63,560 bases of DNA from Paenibacillus selenitireducens. Lineage in GTDB: Bacteria; Bacillota; Bacilli; Paenibacillales; Paenibacillaceae. Shown in pieces: positions 1-8,270 of the stretch (positions within the stretch are counted from its first letter, which is position 1; each line of letters begins with the position of its first letter). The translations under genes were made by a program, and so were the position numbers. The notes beneath the pieces are model-generated. The model was given only the letters and a program-made list of their open reading frames with translations. It did no database searches and was not told the DNA's origin. The stretch spans positions 27-63,586 of the forward strand of contig NZ_MSZX01000024.1 in NCBI RefSeq assembly GCF_002021565.1, read 5' to 3'.

Positions 1-315
1 CTTCTCCTTTACTAGATTTGGATACCGCTTTTTTAAATAATCCACCTGCGCCTTCAGGTAGTCACGTTCTTCCTCAACGCTGCCAAAGACTGTGCGAGTA
101 CGCCCCTTCATTGGATTTGGCCCGTTGCCTTTCCGCTCATCGAATGACTCCCCGTTTTGCCATTTCTTTACCCATACCTTCAGTTGTGAACAGTTACGAA
201 TTCCTTCTCGTTCAGCTACCACCTTGTAGCTCGATGAACCCTCTAAATACACTCTGACCGCCTTCAATTTGAATTCTTCTGTATACGTATAGAATGTTTG
301 TCCTTTTTTAGCCAT
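1..315 (-). CDS. IS3-family transposase OrfA, N-terminal part (runs off window)
   Basis: The reading frame starts at ATG 315, nine bases after a GGAGGGG ribosome binding site, with product beginning MAKKGQTFYTYTEEFKLKAV. The first about 60 residues are a helix-turn-helix of the IS3 OrfA type (TEEFKLKAVRAYLEG ... CSQLKVWVKKWQNG), followed by a charged linker and a start of coiled coil (VEEERDYLKAQVDYLKKRYP), which is where IS3 OrfA proteins carry their leucine-zipper segment. The gene is cut by the window edge, so OrfB and the usual frameshift window cannot be judged. An almost identical copy starts at 63275. Confidence 0.85.
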   Translation of the reverse strand, partial: MAKKGQTFYTYTEEFKLKAVRVYLEGSSSYKVVAEREGIRNCSQLKVWVKKWQNGESFDERKGNGPNPMKGRTRTVFGSVEEERDYLKAQVDYLKKRYPNLVKEK

Positions 316-342
316 AAAAATATCCCCTCCAAGTGTCACTCC

Positions 343-366
343 AACCTCCATATTAACATGGAGGTT
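343..366 (+). terminator. Hairpin with T-run inside the IS end
   Basis: AACCTCC...GGAGGTT inverted repeat (7-bp perfect core plus partly paired loop) followed on the plus strand by TTTTTT. It sits between the terminal repeat and the orfA start in both IS copies (also 63224-63247), with the T-run always pointing out of the element, so it could stop antisense transcripts leaving the IS. Confidence 0.5.
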
Positions 367-590
367 TTTTTGAGTGTCTACTTGAAGGGGATAATACCAT
401 TTTAGATATGGGGTTTTTTGATTTTATAGAGCGTTTGGTCGGGGATAGGGAAAGTATGTATGTTCTTGTCAACCTATATTCGTTGTCGGGTGTCAAGAAA
501 GTGTACAGACTGCTTGCTGAAGGGGCAGAGCTTTGTGTGGGGATGTTAGCTTGTCCTGTGGAAGCTAACTGCTACTTTTACTGTTGGACT

Positions 591-716
591 TTAATTAAAA
601 ATATCTTTTACCAAGTTCACGAACATATTTCCCATTAACCACTTCGAAGCCATCACGGCCGCAACAATCACAAGACCGATGACAATGCCAAGGCTTTGTT
701 TTTTAGCATCATTCAT
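591..716 (-). CDS. 41-aa single-pass membrane peptide
   Basis: ATG at 716 is preceded by GAGAGGTG at a good distance, and the frame stops with TAA at 591. The product starts MNDAKKQSLGIVIGLVIVAA and has one hydrophobic segment at residues 9-23 flanked by charged ends, then a short amphipathic tail. It lies 14 bp downstream of the AraC regulator stop on the same strand, so the two are probably co-transcribed. I do not recognise a family. The small size, good ribosome binding site and clean membrane segment support it as real; no function can be assigned. Confidence 0.6.
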   Translation of the reverse strand: MNDAKKQSLGIVIGLVIVAAVMASKWLMGNMFVNLVKDIFN

Positions 717-730
717 TCCACAACACCTCT

Positions 731-1615
731 CTACTCCTCAAACGATAAATTCATAGGCTCATCTAGAAGTTCACACATAAAATCTATATTCGTCGTAGGC
801 ACCTTGGTATCCACTTCCTCGAATTGAAGCCCATCAATCCAGACCTTCCCGCTTCCGGACAGCAGCACGCCAAAAGCAATCGCGGCACTATTATCCGGCA
901 CATCCAGCACAATGCTGTAATGGTTCCACTCCGTATCACCAATAATGGGGCGGTCACTCATGTTATCAAATTGCAGTACATCATGAAGAGCATCGTCGAC
1001 TCGCATCCAGAACCCGCAAAACCCGCTCACTGCCTTTGTTTTGATAAACCCTGAGAGCTTTAATCTTTTGCCGATATATTTATCCGCTTTGAATTGCTGC
1101 ATCATCGTTGCAAATTCGCCTTCCGTCTGTACCACTGTAACCGACTTTAAAATTCCGGACGCTATCCCTTGATGGAAAGTTTCCCGGTCAATCCCCATCT
1201 GATAATTGAAGGGGTGACTCCCGCTTAATTGCCATCCTTTTAATAATTGTTCATTTTTCATTTTCAGTTCCTCCCTTTGCATCGTTAATTTGCCCATGAT
1301 TTTGCGATACTGCCCTGGCGGTAGTTGATAGTATTTCTTAAAAGAACGAGTGAACGATTCTTGGCTTTCAAATTGATAATAGATGGCAATATCTATAATT
1401 TTTTCATCTGTGAACAGTAACATATTGGACGAATTTGCAATTCTCCGAAATCGGATATATTCAGATACGGTCACGCTAACCTCTTGCTGAAAAATCCGAT
1501 GGTAATGATACTTTGAAAACCCTGCAAACCTAGCCATGCTCTCTAGCGACAACTCTTCGTGCAAATGCGTCTCTATAAAGGATATAGACTCTTGGATGAT
1601 CGGACTGTAGCTCAA
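731..1615 (-). CDS. AraC-family regulator with C-terminal sugar-binding-like domain
   Basis: Residues 1-105 form the two helix-turn-helix motifs of an AraC/XylS DNA-binding domain (SLESMARFAGFSKYHYHRIF and the IDIAIYYQFESQESFTRSFKKYYQLPPGQYR signature), placed at the N-terminus instead of the usual C-terminus. Residues about 130-290 look like a beta-rich jelly-roll with W and G residues (CGFWMRVD, TEWNHYSIVLDVP, GKVWIDGLQFEEV), similar to carbohydrate-binding modules attached to some Bacillus AraC proteins. A sugar or small-molecule effector is inferred, not shown. It points away from the erythromycin-esterase-like gene at 1844, with 228 bp between the two starts, so it may regulate that gene. 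Confidence 0.85.
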   Translation of the reverse strand: MSYSPIIQESISFIETHLHEELSLESMARFAGFSKYHYHRIFQQEVSVTVSEYIRFRRIANSSNMLLFTDEKIIDIAIYYQFESQESFTRSFKKYYQLPPGQYRKIMGKLTMQREELKMKNEQLLKGWQLSGSHPFNYQMGIDRETFHQGIASGILKSVTVVQTEGEFATMMQQFKADKYIGKRLKLSGFIKTKAVSGFCGFWMRVDDALHDVLQFDNMSDRPIIGDTEWNHYSIVLDVPDNSAAIAFGVLLSGSGKVWIDGLQFEEVDTKVPTTNIDFMCELLDEPMNLSFEE

Positions 1616-1843
1616 TTTAAAACCTCCTTAGCAATAAAATAACAGAAGCAGCCGCTGCTTATTTGACATATATTGCTTTGTTCGCCTGCTTGCTTAGAAA
1701 GGATTATACATGTAATTAATAATCAACTTCATTAATATTATTGTGTTCAAAGGAAGATAGCAATAATTATCAAAAAGGTAGGATGTAATTTATGTATTCT
1801 TGAAAAAGAACGCAAATTATTTTTTGGTAAGGAGTTAGATTCA

Positions 1844-3328
1844 ATGAAATGGAACACGAATACCCTTGGTTTACGTCGCTTTTTGTGCATGCCTCTCACT
1901 TTGATTATGCTTAGTACCTCGATGACATCAGCTGTTATACCGATAAGGACCGTATATGGGGAAGCATCGACGGGAACTTCGTCCCAACCCATGAACGGGA
2001 CAGTAGTACATGAACAGCAAGTCAGAACAGCAAGATCGTATCAGGCCGCTTTATCCGATTGGAAGCGTTGGGCGGCTGATCATGCTTATGCCTTACATAC
2101 GATACAACCGGAAGCATGGTCTTCGAACGGAGGATCCATTGCGCATGACAAATTTAGCGATCTCGATATGCTGATCCCTTTGCTTGCTGACAAGCGAATT
2201 GTATATCTAGGAGAAAATTCACATGGAGTGGCAGAATTTAATCTAGTCAAAACGCGCCTCATTCAATATATGCACCAAACGCTAGGATTTAACATTGTTG
2301 CATTTGAAAGTGGGTTGGGCGATGCAGCCCTTGCACAAGGACAGATAAAAATGACGGCGACTCAGGAAACGATGATGCGTTCCATATTTGGCGTATGGTG
2401 GACGAAAGAGACGAAGCCGCTATTCGAGTATATGAAGGAGACACATAAGAGTGAATCGCCTTTGCGACTGACGGGCTTCGATATTCAGGTGCAATCCCCG
2501 CTATTTCAGAATGCGAATTGGATTCCAAGCAATGGGCTGAAGGACAGAGCGCTGCAAGCGGAACAAGAGGTTCATAAGTGGAGAATGAGCAAGGATCTCA
2601 GCGGATTCCGCAAGGCCAAGCGTGAGCTGATTAAGGTGTATGAAGAGCTATTGCAGGTCGTGACTAAGAATGAAAATGCGCTGAAGATGGACTATCCCGA
2701 TGAGCCGCATATCGTCAAATTGATGAAGCGAGCGCTAGAGGATCGCATCCGGGTCATCCAGGAGTTTAATGAGCTGTGCATCCAATCTAATATATTAACA
2801 GAACAAGAAGATTATAGTGCCTCTCAGTCTATGATGGAATGGCGCGATCGTGCGATGGCAAGTAATCTTGCCTGGCTGGCAACAGAAATTTATCCGGAAG
2901 AGAATATCATCGTGTGGGGACATAATGGCCATATAAGCAAAGCACAGTCTCTGATTTCAACTATGCCAAAGAGTATGGGAGAGCTCATGTCGAAGGAACT
3001 GCAGCAGGAAAGCTACGTCATGGGTCTATTTATGGGCGAAGGACAAGCAGCCGAGAATACGAGGGAGCCGGTTCAGTTGGATCCGATTATCCCGGGATCT
3101 ATGGAAGATATTTTATCGGCAGCAGGACAGCCATATACATTCATGGATTTACGCTATCGGGAAAATGAACGGGGAAATTCGTGGATATTCGAACGGATGA
3201 TAGCCTCTTATCAGGTGATGATGCCGATGTCGCTAGAGCTAAGACGGCATTTCGACGGCGTTCTGCTGATCAAACAAGTGAAGATGCCGACATACTTGCC
3301 GCATAAAGTGACCAAGCAAATAGGCTAA
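1844..3328 (+). CDS. Erythromycin-esterase-family secreted hydrolase
   Basis: Start ATG 1844 follows AAGGAG by 9-10 bases. A signal peptide with hydrophobic core covers about residues 9-35. The erythromycin esterase (EreA/EreB, PF05139) fold follows: the GENSHG motif near residue 126 with its catalytic-type His/Glu, the VAFESG strand, and VWGHNGHIS near residue 362. Ere enzymes open the lactone of 14-membered macrolides, but most members of this superfamily in environmental Firmicutes have no proven macrolide activity. The export signal is unlike classical cytoplasmic EreA/B, which argues for another substrate. Length (494 aa) is normal for the family plus a leader. Confidence 0.85.
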   Translation: MKWNTNTLGLRRFLCMPLTLIMLSTSMTSAVIPIRTVYGEASTGTSSQPMNGTVVHEQQVRTARSYQAALSDWKRWAADHAYALHTIQPEAWSSNGGSIAHDKFSDLDMLIPLLADKRIVYLGENSHGVAEFNLVKTRLIQYMHQTLGFNIVAFESGLGDAALAQGQIKMTATQETMMRSIFGVWWTKETKPLFEYMKETHKSESPLRLTGFDIQVQSPLFQNANWIPSNGLKDRALQAEQEVHKWRMSKDLSGFRKAKRELIKVYEELLQVVTKNENALKMDYPDEPHIVKLMKRALEDRIRVIQEFNELCIQSNILTEQEDYSASQSMMEWRDRAMASNLAWLATEIYPEENIIVWGHNGHISKAQSLISTMPKSMGELMSKELQQESYVMGLFMGEGQAAENTREPVQLDPIIPGSMEDILSAAGQPYTFMDLRYRENERGNSWIFERMIASYQVMMPMSLELRRHFDGVLLIKQVKMPTYLPHKVTKQIG

Positions 3329-3371
3329 TCCGAAGTGGAGTACACATAAGTTAGACGGAAAGAGGCAAGTT

Positions 3372-3388
3372 TTTACAATCGCTTTACT
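3372..3388 (+). promoter_or_regulatory. Candidate Pho box upstream of the alkaline phosphatase
   Basis: TTTACA and TTTACT are direct repeats separated by exactly 5 bp, 71-87 bp upstream of the phosphatase start. PhoP of Bacillus binds TT(A/T/C)ACA repeats with about 5-bp spacing. Only one pair is seen, whereas strong Pho promoters usually carry four repeats. Confidence 0.4.
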
Positions 3389-3458
3389 CTCTGATGATAT
3401 TCTCCTAATAGTGATATTCTATTATCGACTTAAGCGTTAACTACTAAGGAGGTTCGTT

Positions 3459-4823
3459 ATGTTTAAGAAATTCTCTAAAAAAGTAATTCCTTTCGCTGTC
3501 GTGTCATCACTGGCGATTTCAGTCATGGTATCGGGCCCAGCACTGAGTTCTGCAGATCCTAAAAAAGAAGATGCTAAACAGATTAAAAATGTTATTTTCC
3601 TTATCGGCGATGGCATGGGGTTATCCTATACGTCTGCATATCGCTATATGAAAGATGATCCTAAGACACCTGTCAAAGAAAAAACCGAATTCGATAAATA
3701 TTTCGTGGGAACACAAATGACTTATCCTGAGGATGAGCATCAGAATATTACCGATTCCGCCTCTGCCGCAACGGCCATGTCCGCAGGCGTAAAAACGTAC
3801 AATGCTGCAATCGCCGTTGATAATGACTTCACAGAAGTTAGAACGGTGCTAGAAGCAGCGAAAGAAAATGGAAAGTCGACCGGATTGGTCGCCACATCCG
3901 AAATTACGCATGCAACACCTGCCGCTTACGGGGCACATGACATCAATCGCAAAAATATGGATGCCATCGCAGATGATTACTTCGACGAACTCGTCAATAA
4001 GAAACACAAAATTGATGTATTGTTAGGTGGCGGTTCGAGCAATTTTGTACGTAAGGACAGAAACCTGACTGAAGAATTCAAAAAAGCCGGTTACAGCTAT
4101 GTGACAGATCGTGAAAGCATGTTGAAGGACACGAATAACCAAATCCTCGGTTTATTCGCACCAGGTGGATTGGATAAGGCGATTGACCGCAACGAAAAGA
4201 CCCCTTCACTTCAAGAGATGACGAAAGCGGCCATTCAACGTCTTAGCAAAAATAAGAGCGGATTTTTCTTGATGGTAGAAGGCAGCCAAATCGATTGGGC
4301 AGGACATGATAATGATGTAGTCGCATCCATGAGCGAGATGGCTGATTTCGAGAAGGCATTTAAAGAAGCGATTGATTTTGCCAAGCAAGATGGGAATACG
4401 TTAGTTGTAGCGACGGCTGACCATTCCACCGGCGGATTCTCGATTGGCGCTAATGGCATCTACAATTTTGATGTAACTCCGATCAAAGCTGCTAAACGCA
4501 CGCCAGATTTCATGGCAGCAGAGATTCTTGGCGGCGCATCGGTTGAAGAAACACTGAAAAAATATATCGATCTGAAACTGACGAATGATGAAATCAAATC
4601 CGTTAAAGATGCAGCTGCAACGAAGGATCAGACGAAGACGGACAATGCGATCGAAGCCATCTTCGATACGCGTTCCAATACGGGCTGGACGACTGGCGGC
4701 CATACCGGAGAGGACGTGCCGGTCTACGCGTTCGGGCCTGGCAAAGAGAAGTTCGCTGGTCTCATTGATAATACGGATAATGCTAAAATCATCTTCAATA
4801 TCATTGAAGGAAAAAACAAGTAA
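3459..4823 (+). CDS. phoA: Alkaline phosphatase, PhoA type, secreted
   Basis: Hydrolyses phosphate monoesters outside the membrane. A strong AAGGAGG precedes ATG 3459. Residues 1-32 are a signal peptide ending near GPALSSA. The family landmarks are all present: metal-binding FLIGDGMG (47-54), nucleophile motif TDSASAAT with Ser100, HATPAAYGAHDI (near 150-160), EGSQIDWAGHDND with metal ligands, TADHSTGGF, and the C-terminal GWTTGGHTGEDVPVYAFGPG. Length of 454 aa is typical of Bacillus PhoA/PhoB enzymes. Monocistronic, with its own hairpin terminator; a possible Pho box upstream suggests induction by phosphate starvation. phoA is used as a family label, since paralogues exist in Bacilli. Confidence 0.93.
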   Translation: MFKKFSKKVIPFAVVSSLAISVMVSGPALSSADPKKEDAKQIKNVIFLIGDGMGLSYTSAYRYMKDDPKTPVKEKTEFDKYFVGTQMTYPEDEHQNITDSASAATAMSAGVKTYNAAIAVDNDFTEVRTVLEAAKENGKSTGLVATSEITHATPAAYGAHDINRKNMDAIADDYFDELVNKKHKIDVLLGGGSSNFVRKDRNLTEEFKKAGYSYVTDRESMLKDTNNQILGLFAPGGLDKAIDRNEKTPSLQEMTKAAIQRLSKNKSGFFLMVEGSQIDWAGHDNDVVASMSEMADFEKAFKEAIDFAKQDGNTLVVATADHSTGGFSIGANGIYNFDVTPIKAAKRTPDFMAAEILGGASVEETLKKYIDLKLTNDEIKSVKDAAATKDQTKTDNAIEAIFDTRSNTGWTTGGHTGEDVPVYAFGPGKEKFAGLIDNTDNAKIIFNIIEGKNK

Positions 4824-4841
4824 CCTGTGAATGAATAGAAC

Positions 4842-4884
4842 AGGCGGGTCAGAGCGGAATACTAACGCTCGGCCCGCTTTTCTA
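4842..4884 (+). terminator. Rho-independent terminator after the phosphatase
   Basis: GCGGGTCAGAGCG pairs with CGCTCGGCCCGC across a 9-base loop (one mismatch), followed by TTTT. It starts 19 bp after the stop codon. Confidence 0.75.
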
Positions 4885-5047
4885 TTTCCGATGGGTCATA
4901 TCCTTATCGATATATCGGGTGTGCGCCCTTGCAGGTTTTCTTCTACTACAGATTTACGTATTGGAATTGCTATAAGATCGGGGTGGGGAAAAATACGAGG
5001 TATATCAAGTGTATCCTGTAGATTAGCAGTAGAATTAACTAGCCCTT

Positions 5048-5087
5048 AAAGCCCCTGTGAGTTTGGCCTCGCAAGGGCTTTTTTTCA
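5048..5087 (+). terminator. Second terminator-like hairpin, gene unknown
   Basis: AAAGCCCCTGTGAG pairs with CTCGCAAGGGCTTT and is followed by a T7 run. No gene ends directly upstream: 4885-5047 holds no convincing reading frame, so a gene may have been lost. 5091-5453 also holds nothing I recognise. Confidence 0.65.
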
Positions 5088-5453
5088 TGCGATTGTATGT
5101 CAATAACACCGCAATCAAATTAGGTTTGAGCCTTTATTATTGTGGAAAGTTGGAGAGTGTTTTCCAAAATTCAGGTGAAAAGTAGGTAGACTCAGCACAA
5201 ATGATCACTATAATGGAAATAAAAGGACCAGGCGGTCTCCGATGGTATAGTTCGATACGTTTACGAATCGGAAAGTAAGCAGCTGAAAAATGAGGCTCAA
5301 GAAATCAAAGTTGTCATGCACGTAAGCAAAAGATACATTATCAGCAATCAACGAAGGAGCATGCCACGGCAGCACTTGTCGATAACCCCGTTAAAACTCT
5401 CCGACTACACCAACCGCATGAAAATCTCATTATTATTTGGAGGAATAACCGGT

Positions 5454-5922
5454 ATGGATAGAAAGAAGATGAGCCTGCTCAAGAAACTCTATCATTCAAT
5501 TAATTCAGTTTACGATCGTGAACGCGAAGTTCGGTTATACAAAGAAGACTCATTAACGGATCAGGAAAAAGATCTGCTGAAAGAAATGAACTGGGTGGTC
5601 AACCAGGTGGAATTGCTCTCCCATGACTCATGCGTCAAGGAGCTAGTAAAGCTAAGGCAGGACAGGCGCTTACATCGAGATCGCATCATAGATGGCTTTA
5701 TCGCTGGAATCGGTGGAAGTTATCCCCAATTCTTTTGTCCAGACTCATTTCAATACCTGGACGGAATTTGAATATATGGTAAGTCAAGAAGAAAAGCTTC
5801 CGAATACAAAAGGCCGCTCGGATATGGAGATGCCGTGGGCGGCTTGGAACGGAGAACTTAAAATCAATCGGGACGTGACCAAGGAGCTTTTTGGAGAAGA
5901 GTACGTTCTGACTAAAGATTAA
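5454..5922 (+). pseudogene. Frameshifted hypothetical gene
   Basis: A good start at ATG 5454 (after GGAGGAATAACC) opens a charged, helical protein (MDRKKMSLLKKLYHSINSVY..., ...LVKLRQDRRLHRDRIIDGFI). Around 5705-5720 the sensible frame jumps by one base to the overlapping frame that continues VIPNSFVQTHFNTWTEFEYM and ends at 5922 with FGEEYVLTKD. The two halves read as one about 155-residue protein split by a single-base indel. No family recognised. It ends 55 bp before the start of the DUF6138-like gene and probably belongs to the same unit. A sequencing error cannot be excluded. Confidence 0.55.
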
Positions 5923-5976
5923 AATAACGTTGACGATATGGCGAGATCAGCCAATGTTACACTCGGAAAGGCGGAA

Positions 5977-7653
5977 ATGATGAACACATTGCAGGAAGAA
6001 GCGCTGAAAGAGATGAAAACGGCGATTCATAAATGGTTTGAGGAACAGGAAAATCGAATTGACATAGAGGGATTGGGCAAACGCACCACGCTGCAAATAG
6101 GCATCTTTAACTTTGTTATGCTGGACTATCGGCCGGGCAGGACCAGGGTTGACAGTTCGAAATCTGTGGGGAGTGCCGCAGGCAAAAAGTCGATGAAAGC
6201 TTCACCCTTTACGCGGGAGCAGGTATTGCATGAGGTTCAGCCCCTGCTGGCGGAAATCGTAAGGAAGAGGCTGGACAAGCTGGAAACGTCGCCGTTAATC
6301 AACTACCGGTTTACCCTCCAAGGAACCTTCGCAACGATGGACGGACTTGTGGAATTAACGGTGCTGGAAACTGTATATGAAGAGAAAAAGCGGCAGCTTC
6401 TGGAGCGAATTCAGTCCTATATTGAGAAAAAACTGGAGAAGGGCTCTTACCCGACAAGCAGGCTGGAAACCTTCTTTTTGGCGCGTCATTTACTGGATCC
6501 GTATTTGTTTCCCGAACCGGAAGCCGCAAAGACGATAGCTTTATTTGACCGGATTCAGAAGTTGAATAAAGAACGGGGGGAAGCTCTCGCGGAGCATCGA
6601 AGAGATATCATTAGGGCTTTGACCCACTGGGCCGAGAATGTATTTTTGCCGCGTTACTATGACGTCACCCGTTCCGATTACAGAACCAATGAATATGTGA
6701 TCAAGCCGGATGCTGTTCTTGAGAATAAGGATGAGCCGAATCAGCCTATCGACCTTCTGTTGTACGGAGCGGTGATGATTATTCGTTACGAGCCGAACTT
6801 CAACAAATCCATGGGCCAGACTTTTCTGGAGCTGGCGAAGCAGCTTGGCAGCGGCAAAGCCGCGCGTATGCTGAAGGAGGGTAGCGACAGCTTCTCGCAA
6901 GAAGACGTCCATATGCGCCACGAGTTGGTCGAATGCAAGGCTAACGATGTATTTTCCCTCATTACGGTCGTTATTCGCAAAGAAGAAGCCGGGGCATACG
7001 AACGGGCGATTTCGTTTATTCTCTTCCTGCTCCGAAAAGATTTCCCGAAAAGCTACAAAATCAAGCTAAAATCCACCGTGAGAGAGGCATTGCCAGTCAA
7101 GGGGCTTGCCAAATCGGATACGCACCGTTTTTTTGCGAATGCGCTGGCTTATTCGGAGCTGCATCTGTTATTGGAGGAATACGCTCGTGAGGCGATGGAA
7201 GAGTTTGAATGGTACGAAGATACGGAAAGCGAAAAAAGCGTAATGCCGGGCAGTTATGCCGTATTTGGGCTGGGACTTTCGTCCGAGCGGTATTTTCCGC
7301 TCGTTGAAGCTTACATGGACCTTGTGGACGATGAGCACCAGCTGGTGCATGACAAGTTCACAGCCGTTTTTGCCGAAACCTATGGCATAACGGAACGCTC
7401 GACTCCCACCTTGATAGCCTGCCTGCTGCGCTCCCACGATTCGCTAAAGCTGAAGATTCAGCCGGAGCTGGAAAGCGAAGACAAGCTGTCGCTATTAGTT
7501 CAGCATATAGAGACTCTGTCGGATGACGAAGCCGAGCGGGTGCTGTACCCGATCTGGGGCAAGGTGGAGAAGCTGGTTGCATTGTCACGCAAGGCGCAGG
7601 AACCGCGCAAGGAGCTGCTGCTTCGTCTGCTAAAGGCGGCGGGTAAATTCTGA
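5977..7653 (+). CDS. Large helical protein of unknown function, DUF6138-like
   Basis: A 558-residue soluble, alpha-helical protein without signal peptide or membrane segment. I start it at ATG 5977 because GGAAAGGCGG lies just upstream; the longer start at 5938 has no ribosome binding site. Many charged helices (EEALKEMKTAIHKWFEEQEN, EYAREAMEEFEWYEDTESE) and a conserved-looking block SYAVFGLGLSSERYFPLVEAYM near residue 428. From memory it resembles Bacillus/Paenibacillus proteins grouped as DUF6138, but I cannot verify that. Between a frameshifted gene and an SMI1/KNR4-like gene, it resembles tail regions of polymorphic-toxin immunity loci; this is inference only. Confidence 0.8.
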   Translation: MMNTLQEEALKEMKTAIHKWFEEQENRIDIEGLGKRTTLQIGIFNFVMLDYRPGRTRVDSSKSVGSAAGKKSMKASPFTREQVLHEVQPLLAEIVRKRLDKLETSPLINYRFTLQGTFATMDGLVELTVLETVYEEKKRQLLERIQSYIEKKLEKGSYPTSRLETFFLARHLLDPYLFPEPEAAKTIALFDRIQKLNKERGEALAEHRRDIIRALTHWAENVFLPRYYDVTRSDYRTNEYVIKPDAVLENKDEPNQPIDLLLYGAVMIIRYEPNFNKSMGQTFLELAKQLGSGKAARMLKEGSDSFSQEDVHMRHELVECKANDVFSLITVVIRKEEAGAYERAISFILFLLRKDFPKSYKIKLKSTVREALPVKGLAKSDTHRFFANALAYSELHLLLEEYAREAMEEFEWYEDTESEKSVMPGSYAVFGLGLSSERYFPLVEAYMDLVDDEHQLVHDKFTAVFAETYGITERSTPTLIACLLRSHDSLKLKIQPELESEDKLSLLVQHIETLSDDEAERVLYPIWGKVEKLVALSRKAQEPRKELLLRLLKAAGKF

Positions 7654-7756
7654 CGGTACGCAATAAGACCGAGGCGCCAGACAAAACGTAATATGCGTGA
7701 AGAGGATAGGATAGTAGCAGGCAAAGAAACAGGTGTTTGGAGAGGGGATGAAATCC

Positions 7757-8143
7757 ATGTATGAACGTTTAGCTGACAAACTGAAGACGACTTCCGCTGT
7801 AAAATGGTTTTCTAGCCGTGGGGCGGAAGAGAGCTGGATAGCAGAAGTGGCGGAGGAACTGGGATTCCCTCTGCCTCCGTCTTACCGCTGGTGGCTGATT
7901 CATTATGGTAATGCCCGGTTTGGTGACGAAAATATTCTATCGATCGCTTCTCCGGAACACAGAGAGTATGACGATACCGACCTTCTTTATATACATAGAT
8001 TGAATAAAGCGGAGGATTGGTGGGTAAAGCAATTTCCAAACAGACTAGACTTGTTCGTACCCATGCCTAATCTGGCAAATGAGTGTAAGCGTTTGAGGTT
8101 GAAGGCTAGGGTCCTGGCAAGATTGTTGTTGACTTGCTGGTAG
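7757..8143 (+). CDS. SMI1/KNR4-like protein, C-terminus apparently altered
   Basis: ATG 7757 is preceded by GGAGAGGGG at 9 bases. The N-terminal half has SMI1/KNR4 (SUKH) signatures: WIAEVAEELGFPLPPSYRWWLIHYG, DENILSIASPEH, DDTDLLYIHRLN. SUKH proteins are often immunity proteins of polymorphic toxins. The family normally continues with a beta-rich C-terminus; here the frame after LDLFVPMPNLANE turns into an Arg/Leu-rich tail and stops, while another frame at about 8117-8211 (GKIVVDLLVEIDKNKWIVTLKD) looks coding. A frameshift or recombination near 8080-8115 is likely, so the protein may be non-functional. Confidence 0.65.
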   Translation: MYERLADKLKTTSAVKWFSSRGAEESWIAEVAEELGFPLPPSYRWWLIHYGNARFGDENILSIASPEHREYDDTDLLYIHRLNKAEDWWVKQFPNRLDLFVPMPNLANECKRLRLKARVLARLLLTCW

Positions 8144-8176
8144 AAATCGACAAGAATAAATGGATCGTAACGTTAA

Positions 8177-8225
8177 AAGATAACCTATCATCTAGACCCA
8201 AATCGGGATAGGATGGGTTATCTTC
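8177..8225. terminator. Hairpin between convergent genes
   Basis: AAGATAACCTATC pairs with GATGGGTTATCTT around a 20-base loop. On the minus strand it is followed by TTTT, so it most likely terminates the ABC/MFS operon. Confidence 0.5.
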
Positions 8226-8270
8226 GGTTATCTCTACATGATTTCGTTGTCACTCAATTTGAACGGCGCA

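Larger units (their letters stand above)
1..399 (-). mobile_element. IS3-like insertion sequence, left copy (partial)
   Basis: The outer end of the element is at about 399, where the sequence reads inward as TGGTATTATCCCCTTC, followed by a hairpin and a transposase orfA on the minus strand that runs off the left edge. The same sequence recurs inverted at 63191-63560. In the shared part I found only one base difference (inside orfA, synonymous). Neither orfB nor the other terminal repeat is visible, so the family call rests on orfA type and TG-initiated ends. Confidence 0.85.

Noticed and set aside
18-257. 79-codon plus-strand ORF in the left IS
   Set aside because: It is the antisense shadow of the transposase orfA, present in the right copy only as reverse complement.
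408-638. 76-codon plus-strand ORF starting at the IS boundary
   Set aside because: No ribosome binding site, odd composition, and it overlaps the better-supported 41-aa minus-strand gene; its centre is a TGTTCTTGTC repeat motif.
4831-5049. 72-codon ORF after the phosphatase
   Set aside because: Begins inside the phosphatase terminator and has no coding pattern.
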